Shown here piece by piece: positions 1-7,421 of a stretch of 14,189 bases of DNA. This DNA is from Proteobacteria bacterium UBA6522 (GTDB lineage Bacteria > Pseudomonadota > Gammaproteobacteria > Steroidobacterales > Rariloculaceae): NCBI GenBank assembly GCA_002434915.1, contig DJLG01000045.1:1-14189 (forward strand). Reading direction: 5' to 3'. The position numbers and the translations under genes are program-made. The number at the start of each line of letters is the position of its first letter. Within the stretch, counting starts at the first letter, position 1. The notes under the pieces were generated by a model. The model had not been told where the DNA came from, searched no databases, and saw nothing but the letters and a program-made list of their open reading frames with translations.

Positions 1-1179
1 ATGTTGGATCAGGGAACAGAATCACGTGAAGCATTGGAGATCAGTGAAGAATTAGCTGGGTTGGGAGCTCAACTAAGAACAGGAGCTAATATTGATTACT
101 CTTTTGTAAATCTTTCAGCATTAAAAGAAAACCTTGAGGATTCTCTAGAAATCTATAGCGATGTAATTCTTAATCCAACTTTTCCAGAACAGGAGTTGGT
201 CCGCCAAAAAAGACTCAGTATTTCGCATATTCAGCGCGAAAAAACAACGCCTATGAGTATGGCTCTGAGGATTTTTCCAGCCCTCATTTATGGCGAAGGG
301 CATGCTTATTCACTCCCCATGACAGGTTCGGGTACAGAAGAAGCTATTACGAGTCTTTCTAACACCGATCTACAGACATTTCATGAAACTTGGTTTAGAC
401 CTAATAATGCAACAATGATTGTTGTTGGTGATACCAGCCTGGAAGAGATAGTGCCAGTACTAGAATCGTTTTTTTCAAACTGGGCTAGTAATGAAATACC
501 ACAGAAAAGCATTCCCCCGGTTGAGCTTCCAGAATCATCTAGAATTATCCTAGTAGATCGCCCAGGTTCTGAACAGAGCATCATAATTGGTGGTCAAGTT
601 GTATTTGCTAAATCGGACGAAAGAGAACTAGCACTACAAACCTTCAATGACATATTTGGAGGCAGCTTCACTTCGCGTATTAATATGAACCTTAGAGAAG
701 ATAAAGCATGGTCATATGGTGTACGTTCAATGCTTGTTGACACCATGAATCAAAGACCATTTATTGTCTATGCTCCAGTGCAAAGCGATCGAACTGCAGA
801 TTCACTTATAGAGCTTGACCGAGAACTGCGTGAGTTGCTGAATGATAGGCCGGTCAATGACGAAGAAGTAGCTACGTCTAAGAAACGAAATACACTTACC
901 CTGCCTGGAAGATGGGAAACAGCACAAGCCGTCGCTAACGATATTGCACAAATGGTACGTTTTACGCTACCGGATGATTACTGGGAACAATATGCTGACC
1001 TAGTCAGTGATGTGAGTGTTCAGGAAGCAAATTCTGCCGCTAGAAATCAACTGAAACCAGACCAATTAATTTGGGTTGTGGTAGGTGATCTGGCTGAAAT
1101 TGAAGAAGAGGTACGTGCACTAAACCTTGGTGAGTTAGCCTTAATGGACGTTGACGGAAAGATACTAGATCCTCAGTAA
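1..1179 (+). CDS. M16 (insulinase-like) peptidase family protein, 5'-truncated, probably the non-catalytic half
   Basis: Only the 3' end is present: the frame is open from base 1, and the ATG there is probably an internal Met. The fragment opens with MLDQGT, which aligns with the segment directly after the zinc motif region of M16 domains (in active copies, HxxEHMxFxGT). The LDxGT wording is typical of the inactive half of tandem M16 proteins of about 900 residues, or of a non-catalytic partner subunit. Further M16 hallmarks are FRPNNATMIVVGD (residues 132-144) and the Arg/Tyr segment LREDKAWSYG (231-240), which in bacterial M16 pairs helps bind substrate. The fragment covers roughly one full M16 repeat and ends naturally at TAA. 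The bases that would show or exclude HxxEH lie just left of the window, so catalytic status cannot be read here. These proteins are usually periplasmic or exported peptidases. No strong terminator follows, but the 104-bp gap to the next gene suggests a separate transcription unit. Confidence 0.9.
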   Translation: MLDQGTESREALEISEELAGLGAQLRTGANIDYSFVNLSALKENLEDSLEIYSDVILNPTFPEQELVRQKRLSISHIQREKTTPMSMALRIFPALIYGEGHAYSLPMTGSGTEEAITSLSNTDLQTFHETWFRPNNATMIVVGDTSLEEIVPVLESFFSNWASNEIPQKSIPPVELPESSRIILVDRPGSEQSIIIGGQVVFAKSDERELALQTFNDIFGGSFTSRINMNLREDKAWSYGVRSMLVDTMNQRPFIVYAPVQSDRTADSLIELDRELRELLNDRPVNDEEVATSKKRNTLTLPGRWETAQAVANDIAQMVRFTLPDDYWEQYADLVSDVSVQEANSAARNQLKPDQLIWVVVGDLAEIEEEVRALNLGELALMDVDGKILDPQ

Positions 1180-1231
1180 CTTAATATCATAAAAAACTTG
1201 AAAATTTTGTGCCTATATGCAAAATCCCGGC

Positions 1232-1259
1232 TTGTACCTAGGTGTTAAAAAAATAAATA
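1232..1259 (+). promoter_or_regulatory. Possible promoter for the ABC/Gldg/DUF4340 operon
   Basis: A TTGTAC box (1232-1237) and a TAAATA box (1254-1259) are separated by 16 bp in the only sizeable gap upstream of the operon, about 25 bp before the chosen start codon. The match to sigma-70 consensus is weak. A short perfect inverted repeat, TATGC-GTA-GCATA (1258-1270), follows directly and could form a small hairpin next to the ribosome binding site. The position is sensible, but the call is an inference. Confidence 0.25.
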
Positions 1260-1283
1260 TGCGTAGCATAAGTGGTGCCAATA

Positions 1284-2219
1284 ATGATTGATTGCCAAGA
1301 ATTAAGTAAACAATACGGGTCTCTTGTTGCTGTCAATAATCTAACTTTCCAAGTCCAGCCAGGCGAAGTTCTAGGCTTTCTTGGTCCTAACGGAGCTGGA
1401 AAAACGACAACGATGCGAATCATTGCGGGTTTCTTGCCGCCAACTTCTGGCAAAGCCACTGTTTGCGGTTTTGATATTGAAACTCAAGCAACCAAAGCAA
1501 AACAAATGATTGGCTACCTGCCAGAAGGTGCTCCAAGCTATCCCGAAATGACTGCTAAATCATTTCTTGAATTTATCGCAGATTCCCGAAACCTTAAAGG
1601 CTCAGAACGACTACATAGGCTGGATGAGGTTTACGAACTGCTACATTTGAAACATGTGCTTAATCAGAAAATTGATACCTTGTCTAAGGGATATACCCGT
1701 CGTGTTGGTCTTGCGCAAGCTATTCTTCATGATCCAAAGGTTTTGATACTCGATGAACCCACAGATGGTTTAGATCCCAATCAAAAATATGAGGTAAGAA
1801 AACTTATCAATAAGATGTCGGAGAATAAAATCATTATTATCTCAACACATCTTTTGGAAGAAGTCGACGCTGTGTGTAATCGAGCAATCATTATTTCTGA
1901 TGGTCAGATACTCGCAGACGATACTCCGAAAAACCTAGAAGCCAAGTCTAAATTTCACAATGCGGTATCAATAAAGCTTTCAGAACCTTCTGAACTTAAC
2001 GCAGTTCGCGAGGCAATCAACTCTTTGCCAGAAATCATTAGTACGGAAGTTGACGAACACAGCAATCAACTTATAGCGTTTCCTGATAGTGGAAAGATAC
2101 CGCTACAAGCCATCACAGAACTCGGCGCTACAAAAGGTTGGGAATTTTCAGAACTCCACCTTGAATCAGGTCGATTAGACGAGGTATTCAGAACTATCAC
2201 AGGGGGAGCGGCCGCATGA
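1284..2219 (+). CDS. ABC-2-type transporter ATP-binding protein (GldA-like)
   Basis: This is the cytoplasmic ATPase of an ABC-2 exporter-type complex. Counting from ATG 1284 (311 aa), Walker A is GPNGAGKT (34-41), the signature is LSKGYTRRVGLAQA, Walker B is VLILDEPTDGLDP and the switch histidine is in STHLLEEV. The usual Q-loop glutamine appears as Glu in IGYLPEGAP, a form I associate with the GldA/NatA-type branch. About 80 residues after the ATPase core form a typical small C-terminal extension. An in-frame GTG at 1272 would add four residues. I prefer ATG 1284 because the domain begins immediately after it (MIDCQELSKQYG) and a weak AAGTGG Shine-Dalgarno (1270-1275) sits 8 bp upstream. The stop overlaps the permease start (ATGA), which indicates translational coupling. 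The partner genes make a GldAFG-like complex likely. The transported or remodelled substrate is unknown. Confidence 0.93.
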   Translation: MIDCQELSKQYGSLVAVNNLTFQVQPGEVLGFLGPNGAGKTTTMRIIAGFLPPTSGKATVCGFDIETQATKAKQMIGYLPEGAPSYPEMTAKSFLEFIADSRNLKGSERLHRLDEVYELLHLKHVLNQKIDTLSKGYTRRVGLAQAILHDPKVLILDEPTDGLDPNQKYEVRKLINKMSENKIIIISTHLLEEVDAVCNRAIIISDGQILADDTPKNLEAKSKFHNAVSIKLSEPSELNAVREAINSLPEIISTEVDEHSNQLIAFPDSGKIPLQAITELGATKGWEFSELHLESGRLDEVFRTITGGAAA

Positions 2220-2950
2220 ATGGAGTACTTGCTATTTTGCGCCGTGAATTACGAGGCTACTTCTCTACACCACTTGCCTACGTTTTTATAGTTATTTTCC
2301 TGGTCCTTTCAGGATGGTTCACCTTTAATTTTGGAAATTTTTATAATGGTGGGCAAGCAAGTCTGGCAGCATTCTTCAATTACCATCCATGGCTATATCT
2401 TTTCCTTGTGCCCGCTCTTTCTATGCGTCTTTGGGCAGAGGAAAGAAAAACTGGAACCATAGAGCTATTGCTAACTCTTCCGTTAGAAATTTGGGAATCT
2501 GTTACGGGAAAGTTTCTAGCCTCTTGGCTATTCACAGGAATGGCTCTTTTTTTTACATTTCCAATATGGATCACAGTCAATTACCTAGGCAATCCTGATA
2601 ACGGTGTTATCTTTGCTGCTTACTTAGGTAGCTTTTTGATGGCTGGTGGATTTTTGGCTATCGGTTCATTTATATCTGCTACAACCAATAATCAAGTTAT
2701 TGCTTTTATCCTTACGGTAGTCATCTGCTTTATATTTCTACTGGCAGGATTTCAGCCAATACTTAGTCCCTTGGTTGGATGGGTGCCTCAAACCATCATA
2801 GATTCCATTGCCAGCTTAAGTTTTTTGACTCATTTCTCCAGCATAAGCAAGGGAGTTATAGACCTGCGTGACTTAGTCTATTTTGCGTTACTTATCAGCA
2901 CATTTCTTTATGCGAATGTATTAACACTGAATATCAAAAAAGGCAGCTAG
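2216..2950 (+). CDS. ABC-2-type transporter permease (GldF-like)
   Basis: This is a 244-residue inner-membrane permease with about six hydrophobic segments: near residues 17-40, 55-72, 100-125, 130-152, 158-178 and 218-238. The family hallmark is the loop ALSMRLWAEERKTGTIELLL, after the second membrane segment, typical of GldF/NosY-like ABC-2 permeases. Its ATG overlaps the ATPase stop by four bases, and the purine-rich AGGGGGAG (2201-2208) is a strong ribosome binding site 7 bp upstream, so this start is secure. The protein ends in a basic tail (NIKKGS). The gene is followed after only 7 bp by the Gldg-family gene. It is expected to form the membrane pore or channel half with the upstream ATPase, probably as a homodimer. 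No substrate can be read from the sequence. Confidence 0.92.
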   Translation: MNGVLAILRRELRGYFSTPLAYVFIVIFLVLSGWFTFNFGNFYNGGQASLAAFFNYHPWLYLFLVPALSMRLWAEERKTGTIELLLTLPLEIWESVTGKFLASWLFTGMALFFTFPIWITVNYLGNPDNGVIFAAYLGSFLMAGGFLAIGSFISATTNNQVIAFILTVVICFIFLLAGFQPILSPLVGWVPQTIIDSIASLSFLTHFSSISKGVIDLRDLVYFALLISTFLYANVLTLNIKKGS

Positions 2951-2957
2951 ATACACC

Positions 2958-4862
2958 ATGAGCACTCAGACACAGCGAAAAATTGGAACAGCCTCACTAG
3001 TCCTTTTAGGATTGGTATTCATTGCTGCTGTTACTGCAAATAACGCCCTACTGAGTGGTTTAAGATTCGATTTGACAGAGAACAACCTCTACACAGTATC
3101 CCCTGGAACTCGTGCGCTCCTATCAAACATTGAAGAACCAATTAACCTTTATTATTTTTTCTCGGATACCGAGACATCAGATATTACACCGCTTAGAAAT
3201 TTTGCTACTCGAGTTCGAGAACTATTGGAAGAGTTAGATGCTGTAGCTGGAGAAAATTTAAATTTAAACATAATCGATCCAGTTCCGTTTTCTGAAGACG
3301 AAGATAGGGCTGCCCAGTTTGGATTACAGCCCATTAATCTAGGGCTCGGACAGGCAATTTATTTTGGGCTTGTAGGGACTAATAGTGTTGGCGAAGAAGA
3401 AATCATTAGCATTTTTAATCCTGACCGAGAGCGATTTCTTGAATACGAAATTGCAAGAATGATTTATAGCCTTGCGCGACCCGAAAAAGTTGTTGTGGGA
3501 CTCCTCGCTGGTGTACCTATGACACCTGGATTTGACCCACAGATGCAGCGACCTACTGAACCATGGGTTATTTATACCCAGGCAGAACAACTGTTTGAAG
3601 TCCGTACTCTTTCATCGTCTCTAACAACTATTGAAGAGGAACTTGATGTTCTATGGCTAGTACATCCTAAAGGCCTTGGACTTGAAACTCTCTATGCCAT
3701 TGATCAGTTTATTCTTCGTGGCGGTCGTGCTCTTATATTCCTCGACCCATTTGCTGAAATTGATATGCTTAATTCCGGTGGAGATCCGGCTGCAATGGCG
3801 GCCGGAAGCAGTTCCAATCTTGATCCTTTGTTGGCTGCGTGGGGCATCGGTTTCACTGATACTGAGGTTGTAGCAGATAACCAGTTAGCTCTTAGCATAA
3901 GCACTGGAGCCGGTTTAAGGCCCATAAGACATCTTGGTTTACTTGGTCTTAACAGCGCTGCAATGGACAATGATGACGTTATTACAGATGGTCTTAGTAC
4001 CCTCAATTTAGGTAGTACTGGACATTTCACTCTGCTAGATGAAAGTACAGCAGAAATCGAACCTCTTCTTACTTCAAGTTTAGATGCTGCTCTCTTACCT
4101 GCGATACAGGTCCAAATGTTATCGGATCCAGAAATGCTCCAGGACGGTTTTGTGCCCACAGGTGAGTCATATATTCTAGCTGCTCGCATTACTGGCCAAT
4201 TAACCACCGCATTCCCCGATGGACAACCCCAAGACATAATTCCAGATTCTGAAGTTGCTGCTTCGATTCCAGAACCATCTCCAGCCTCCAATAACCACAC
4301 AAACTCTATTGAGAACGCAAATGTCATTCTAGTTGGAGATGTTGATTTCCTAAGTGATCGACTATGGGTGCAAAGACAAAATTTCCTTGGTCAACAGTTA
4401 ACAACGGCTTTCGCAAGTAATGGGGATTTTGTAATTAATTCTCTCGATAATTTATCTGGAAGTGCCGAACTAATTGGTATTCGTGCACGGGGCACATATT
4501 CTCGACCATTTACGCGAGTCGAAGCACTCCGTAGAGATGCAGATGCTCAATTTCGACAAACCGAGCAACTACTGCAAGCTGAACTTACTGAAACTGAAAC
4601 CAGACTAGCTGAACTACAGGCTGCTAGAACCGATGAGGGAGCGCTCTTAGCTAGCCCAGAACAACAAGCTGAAGTACAACGTTTTTTAGATCAACAAATA
4701 CGTATCAGACAGGACCTTAGAGCAGTACAACGAAACCTTGACCAAGACATTGAGCGATTAGGAGTTATTCTACAGGCGATAAACATAGTGGTCGTACCTT
4801 TGCTTTTGACTTTATTTGCCCTAGGAACGGTCGCTCTGAGAAGAAAACGGAAAGGTACATAA
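2958..4862 (+). CDS. Gldg family protein (ABC-type auxiliary extracytoplasmic subunit)
   Basis: This 634-residue protein has an N-terminal membrane anchor (about residues 11-33) and the family signature RFDLTENNLYTVSPGTRALL right after it. A large periplasmic region with an ABC_transp_aux-type fold follows (VLWLVHPKGL, FILRGGRALIFLDPFAE). Next come a Pro/Ser-rich linker (near 430-450) and a conserved VILVGDVDFLSDRL segment. A long Gln/Glu/Arg-rich coiled coil (about 525-600) leads into a second membrane helix (about 605-627) and the basic tail RRKRKG. In Bacteroidota, GldG is an auxiliary membrane partner of GldA/GldF in gliding. In gammaproteobacteria the same trio occurs without gliding, and its role is not established. 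The ATG at 2958 is the only reasonable start, 7 bp after the permease stop, with a weak upstream AAAGGCAG. The next gene starts 2 bp after its stop. Confidence 0.9.
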   Translation: MSTQTQRKIGTASLVLLGLVFIAAVTANNALLSGLRFDLTENNLYTVSPGTRALLSNIEEPINLYYFFSDTETSDITPLRNFATRVRELLEELDAVAGENLNLNIIDPVPFSEDEDRAAQFGLQPINLGLGQAIYFGLVGTNSVGEEEIISIFNPDRERFLEYEIARMIYSLARPEKVVVGLLAGVPMTPGFDPQMQRPTEPWVIYTQAEQLFEVRTLSSSLTTIEEELDVLWLVHPKGLGLETLYAIDQFILRGGRALIFLDPFAEIDMLNSGGDPAAMAAGSSSNLDPLLAAWGIGFTDTEVVADNQLALSISTGAGLRPIRHLGLLGLNSAAMDNDDVITDGLSTLNLGSTGHFTLLDESTAEIEPLLTSSLDAALLPAIQVQMLSDPEMLQDGFVPTGESYILAARITGQLTTAFPDGQPQDIIPDSEVAASIPEPSPASNNHTNSIENANVILVGDVDFLSDRLWVQRQNFLGQQLTTAFASNGDFVINSLDNLSGSAELIGIRARGTYSRPFTRVEALRRDADAQFRQTEQLLQAELTETETRLAELQAARTDEGALLASPEQQAEVQRFLDQQIRIRQDLRAVQRNLDQDIERLGVILQAINIVVVPLLLTLFALGTVALRRKRKGT

Positions 4863-4864
4863 CG

Positions 4865-5908
4865 ATGACTAATCGCACCTTAATAGTCCTTGCTGGAACT
4901 TTTTTAATTTTGAGTGTTCTTGCGTTAGTCGGACAACGCAATCAAGAACCAGCAAGCATGGTAACTAATCTATTATTTTCTGGATTACTGGAGGAACTTA
5001 ATAGTATCGAGTTAATTGAGCTTGCTGAAAGGGGTAACACAGTTGTTACTACACTTAATTTAAGTACAGACGGGTGGACTGTTACTGAACGTAGTGGTTA
5101 TCCAGCTGATACGCAAAAAATTAATCGTATGTTACTAACTCTTGCTGAGGCACGAATACTAGAGGAAAAAACATCAAGGCCTGAATGGCATGACCGACTA
5201 GGCGTTGAATCAATAGAAAGAGAAGATGCAGGGGGTCTTGGCATCCGATTAGTTGGGTCAGATCTTCCAGTGAACGTCATCGTTGGAGATTCTGCTGGAG
5301 ATAACCAAGTTTATGTTCGGAAAGCAGACCAAACACAAAGTTACCTGATCGATAGAGACCCTGAAGCAGGCAGGTCTCCTACAGACTGGTTGGATACAGA
5401 AATATTATCTATCTCCACAAATCGAATACAGCAAGTTAAATTGCAACACCCTGATGGTGAAACTTTAACTATCTTTAAAAATGACTCGGATCAATCAAAT
5501 TTCACTGTTTCTGATATTCCTGAAAGTCGTGAACTTCAATATGAAAGCATTGCAAATACGATTGGCAGTACGCTCTCTGGTCTTTCCCTCCAGGATGTAG
5601 AATTACATGATAGTTTCGAAGAAGATATAACAATAGCTGAATTTCGTACTTTTGATGGGCTCATTTTAATAGTTGAATCTATAAGACAGGATGACGAAGG
5701 TTGGGTTGCCCTGAATCTAGATCATGATGATTTAAATAGCTTTGCGAATGAGGAGGTCGTTTCCGATGTTAGCTCCTCTGCAGAAATGGAAGTGCTTGAG
5801 TTAGGTCAAAAACTAAATGGGTGGAAATACCGCATACCTACTTATCAATTTAATCAACTTACTAGAAGAATGGATGATCTGCTTCGTCCACTACCAGACG
5901 ATTCTTAG
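4865..5908 (+). CDS. DUF4340 domain-containing membrane-anchored protein
   Basis: This 347-residue protein has one N-terminal membrane segment (about residues 5-22, ending in GQRN) and an otherwise periplasmic, acidic, beta-rich body. The region with TDGWTVTERSGYPADTQKIN and ILEEKTSRPEWHDRLGVE matches the DUF4340 pattern as I recall it. DUF4340 genes very commonly follow Gldg-family genes in proteobacteria, and this one starts just 2 bp after that stop. GGAAAGG (4849-4855) gives a good ribosome binding site 9 bp before the ATG. It is the last gene of the four-gene operon. It is probably an extracytoplasmic accessory subunit of the ABC complex; that role is inferred from context only. The AGGAGG at 5751-5756 is internal and precedes no real gene. 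Translation ends 36 bp from the convergent decarboxylase stop. Confidence 0.87.
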   Translation: MTNRTLIVLAGTFLILSVLALVGQRNQEPASMVTNLLFSGLLEELNSIELIELAERGNTVVTTLNLSTDGWTVTERSGYPADTQKINRMLLTLAEARILEEKTSRPEWHDRLGVESIEREDAGGLGIRLVGSDLPVNVIVGDSAGDNQVYVRKADQTQSYLIDRDPEAGRSPTDWLDTEILSISTNRIQQVKLQHPDGETLTIFKNDSDQSNFTVSDIPESRELQYESIANTIGSTLSGLSLQDVELHDSFEEDITIAEFRTFDGLILIVESIRQDDEGWVALNLDHDDLNSFANEEVVSDVSSSAEMEVLELGQKLNGWKYRIPTYQFNQLTRRMDDLLRPLPDDS

Positions 5909-5933
5909 TAAACGATAATTTATGGCATAAGCG

Positions 5934-5952
5934 CTCTTTTTCAATTAAAGAG
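5934..5952 (+). terminator. Weak hairpin between convergent genes, possible terminator
   Basis: CTCTTT (5934-5939) pairs with AAAGAG (5947-5952) across a 7-base loop, followed on the plus strand by the T-rich TCTTATTT. It lies just past the DUF4340 stop and overlaps the stop codon of the decarboxylase gene on the other strand. The stem is AT-rich and the T-tract is interrupted, so termination is only possible, not clear. Confidence 0.28.
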
Positions 5953-5953
5953 T
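5943..5953. repeat. 11-bp direct repeat, copy 1 (left flank of the AT-rich decarboxylase segment)
   Basis: AATTAAAGAGT occurs here and again, in the same orientation and without mismatch, at 7355-7365. The two copies bracket the AT-rich malonyl-CoA decarboxylase gene and its upstream spacer. This copy contains the decarboxylase stop codon (TAA on the minus strand). It may be a recombination or target-site scar, or chance in AT-rich DNA. Confidence 0.5.
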
Positions 5954-7201
5954 CTTATTTAAAGATTTAATTTCATGGGAAACTTTAACTTCTTTAGTTT
6001 TAAAAAATAGCTCATGATTTTTTTCTACTATATCTAGGTCATATAAGTAATTAACCATAAGGCCTAGAGATTCGGAAACCCCTTTTTTAGAATTATCAGC
6101 ATTTAAGTTAATTTTTTCTAATATAGCGCCATTGCCAAGATGAAATCTTGATACAGGATCATTTGGAAGCCCATCCTGTCTATTTGACTTTGTAAGATAG
6201 AAAAGAGCTTTCTTTAGGAAAGTCTCATTATTCACTTGCCCATTAATGCATTTTTCATGCAAATCTGGATCATTTTTTTCTATCCATCTCATTAGCCCAG
6301 GCACAGGGGATAGAGTCACAAAACTCTTTAAATTAGGCAGTGAAGTTTTCAGGTCATGTGCAACTTTCTTTATTAAAAAATTCCCAAAAGATATTCCCGC
6401 CAGGCCGTTCTGACAGTTAGATATTGAGTAAAATACAGCCGTATCTGCATGTTCAGGATTTATTACATTTCGCTCTATTTTAATTATCTCATTTATAGAC
6501 TCAGGAACCTTTTTACAAAGAGCCACTTCGACGAATATTAGAGGTTCATCTGGTATTAAAGGATGAAAAAAAGCAAAGCATTTTCTATCCGAAGGAGCGA
6601 GCCTAGCCCTTAAATCATCCCATGAATTAATTGCATGAACAGCTTCATAGGCAATAATTTTTTCTAAGATACTTGCAGGAGTAGACCAATCTATTTTCTC
6701 TAATACAAGAAAAGAAGGATTAAACCAATATTTGAATAATTTGAGTAAGCTTGTTTCAAATGAATCAAGGCTTTTATCTTTAAGATTTTTGATTCTTTCT
6801 CTTAATTTTACCAGTCTGTATGTGCCATTTGGTGTTGCATTTAATCTCCTAAAAATCTCATGCCATCCAGGTTCAGATGCCAACGTAACCTTTTTAAGAT
6901 TCTCATCGCTTTTCTCAATAGAGTAATTTTTTACTTCATCAATTAAAGCCCTAGTATCTATATCGTAATTATTTTTTAATTCTTTTAGAAAAGTAATAAG
7001 CTCTCCATCATTTTTATTCTCAATAAGCTCTAATAGATGCTCTGCATAAACAAGTGATGAGACTTCACCATTTGCTGACATTACAGACTTAACAGCCTTA
7101 CTTATGTCTTTTTGAAGAACACCAAAATCTTCAAGGCCCGAGTATTTAGATTTTACGGACCTCTTCATCAGAGTTGAGATGATATTTTGGAAGAAGTTCA
7201 T
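5945..7201 (-). CDS. Malonyl-CoA decarboxylase
   Basis: The enzyme converts malonyl-CoA to acetyl-CoA and CO2. The C-terminal catalytic domain is unmistakable: KYWFNPSFLVLEKIDWSTP (157-175), DDLRARL, FAFFHPLIPDEPLIFVEVAL (209-228), ADTAVFYSISNCQNGLAGIS (252-271), FVTLSPVPGL and SRFHLGNGA (351-359). The family's Ser/His pair corresponds to the serine of YSIS (259 or 261) and His354. At 418 residues it is shorter than rhizobial MatA or the human enzyme, mostly because the N-terminal helical domain is compact. The chosen ATG gives MNFFQN with only a weak GAG upstream. No malonyl-CoA synthetase or malonate transporter gene adjoins it, so it may act in acyl-CoA balancing rather than in malonate growth. 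The gene is far richer in A+T than its neighbours (for example 13 G/C in 60 bases at 6001-6060 against 29 in 60 at 4501-4560). Together with flanking direct repeats, this suggests transfer from a low-GC donor. Confidence 0.95.
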   Translation of the reverse strand: MNFFQNIISTLMKRSVKSKYSGLEDFGVLQKDISKAVKSVMSANGEVSSLVYAEHLLELIENKNDGELITFLKELKNNYDIDTRALIDEVKNYSIEKSDENLKKVTLASEPGWHEIFRRLNATPNGTYRLVKLRERIKNLKDKSLDSFETSLLKLFKYWFNPSFLVLEKIDWSTPASILEKIIAYEAVHAINSWDDLRARLAPSDRKCFAFFHPLIPDEPLIFVEVALCKKVPESINEIIKIERNVINPEHADTAVFYSISNCQNGLAGISFGNFLIKKVAHDLKTSLPNLKSFVTLSPVPGLMRWIEKNDPDLHEKCINGQVNNETFLKKALFYLTKSNRQDGLPNDPVSRFHLGNGAILEKINLNADNSKKGVSESLGLMVNYLYDLDIVEKNHELFFKTKEVKVSHEIKSLNKTL

Positions 7202-7234
7202 TAATAATTTATCTCAAATTAACTTTTCTGATTT

Positions 7235-7253
7235 AAATTGATTAAATCAATTT
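7235..7253. promoter_or_regulatory. 19-bp perfect dyad upstream of the decarboxylase gene, candidate operator
   Basis: AAATTGATTAAATCAATTT has two 9-base arms around a single central A. It overlaps a second inverted repeat, GATTTAA-N5-TTAAATC (7230-7248). Its centre is about 43 bp upstream of the decarboxylase ATG. The single-base centre argues for a dimeric protein-binding site rather than an RNA hairpin. No regulator gene is in the window, so the binding protein is unknown. AT-rich DNA makes chance dyads more likely. Confidence 0.4.
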
Positions 7254-7270
7254 TTGATTCTTGATCGCAA
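7241..7270 (-). promoter_or_regulatory. Possible promoter of the decarboxylase gene
   Basis: Read on the minus strand, TTGCGA (7270-7265) and TTTAAT (7246-7241) are 18 bp apart, and the -10 element would lie about 40 bp before the start codon. The proposed -10 falls inside the 19-bp dyad, an arrangement expected for repression. In AT-rich DNA such boxes are common, so this is weak. Confidence 0.25.
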
Positions 7271-7354
7271 GGTACCAAAGAATATAGCGGAAGAGATATT
7301 ATCTTTTATTAATCTTGATTGTTTTTGCTTTCTGTAAGTTCTTCTAAGGTTTAG

Positions 7355-7365
7355 AATTAAAGAGT
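7355..7365. repeat. 11-bp direct repeat, copy 2 (right flank of the AT-rich decarboxylase segment)
   Basis: This is AATTAAAGAGT, identical to and in the same orientation as the copy at 5943-5953. It lies 57 bp before the transporter start codon, near where base composition returns to that of the rest of the window. The flanking bases differ (C/C around copy 1, G/T around copy 2), so the repeat is exactly 11 bp. Confidence 0.5.
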
Positions 7366-7421
7366 TACTGTGGTGTTTGTACTCCAAACTGACGTATAAA
7401 AATCCTACGGATTAATAGATT

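Larger units (their letters stand above)
7202..7421. other. Divergent intergenic region between the decarboxylase and the SLC13 transporter
   Basis: This 220-bp spacer should hold promoters for both flanking genes. Up to about 7365 it is very AT-rich like the decarboxylase gene; after that it becomes more balanced. It contains a 19-bp dyad (7235-7253), the second copy of an 11-bp direct repeat (7355-7365), and a TATAAA box (7395-7400) 22 bp before the transporter start that could be its -10 element, without a convincing -35. I see no open frame of useful length and no RNA gene in it. Confidence 0.6.

Noticed and set aside
3704..4327. 207-codon open frame on the minus strand inside the Gldg-family gene
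   Set aside because: It is fully antisense to a confident gene, low in recognisable motifs, rich in Ser/Arg/Pro as antisense frames often are, and has no ribosome binding site.
5751..5768. AGGAGG followed 9 bp later by ATG inside the DUF4340 gene
   Set aside because: The frame from that ATG stops after a dozen codons, so this is an internal Shine-Dalgarno look-alike (Glu-Glu-Val codons).
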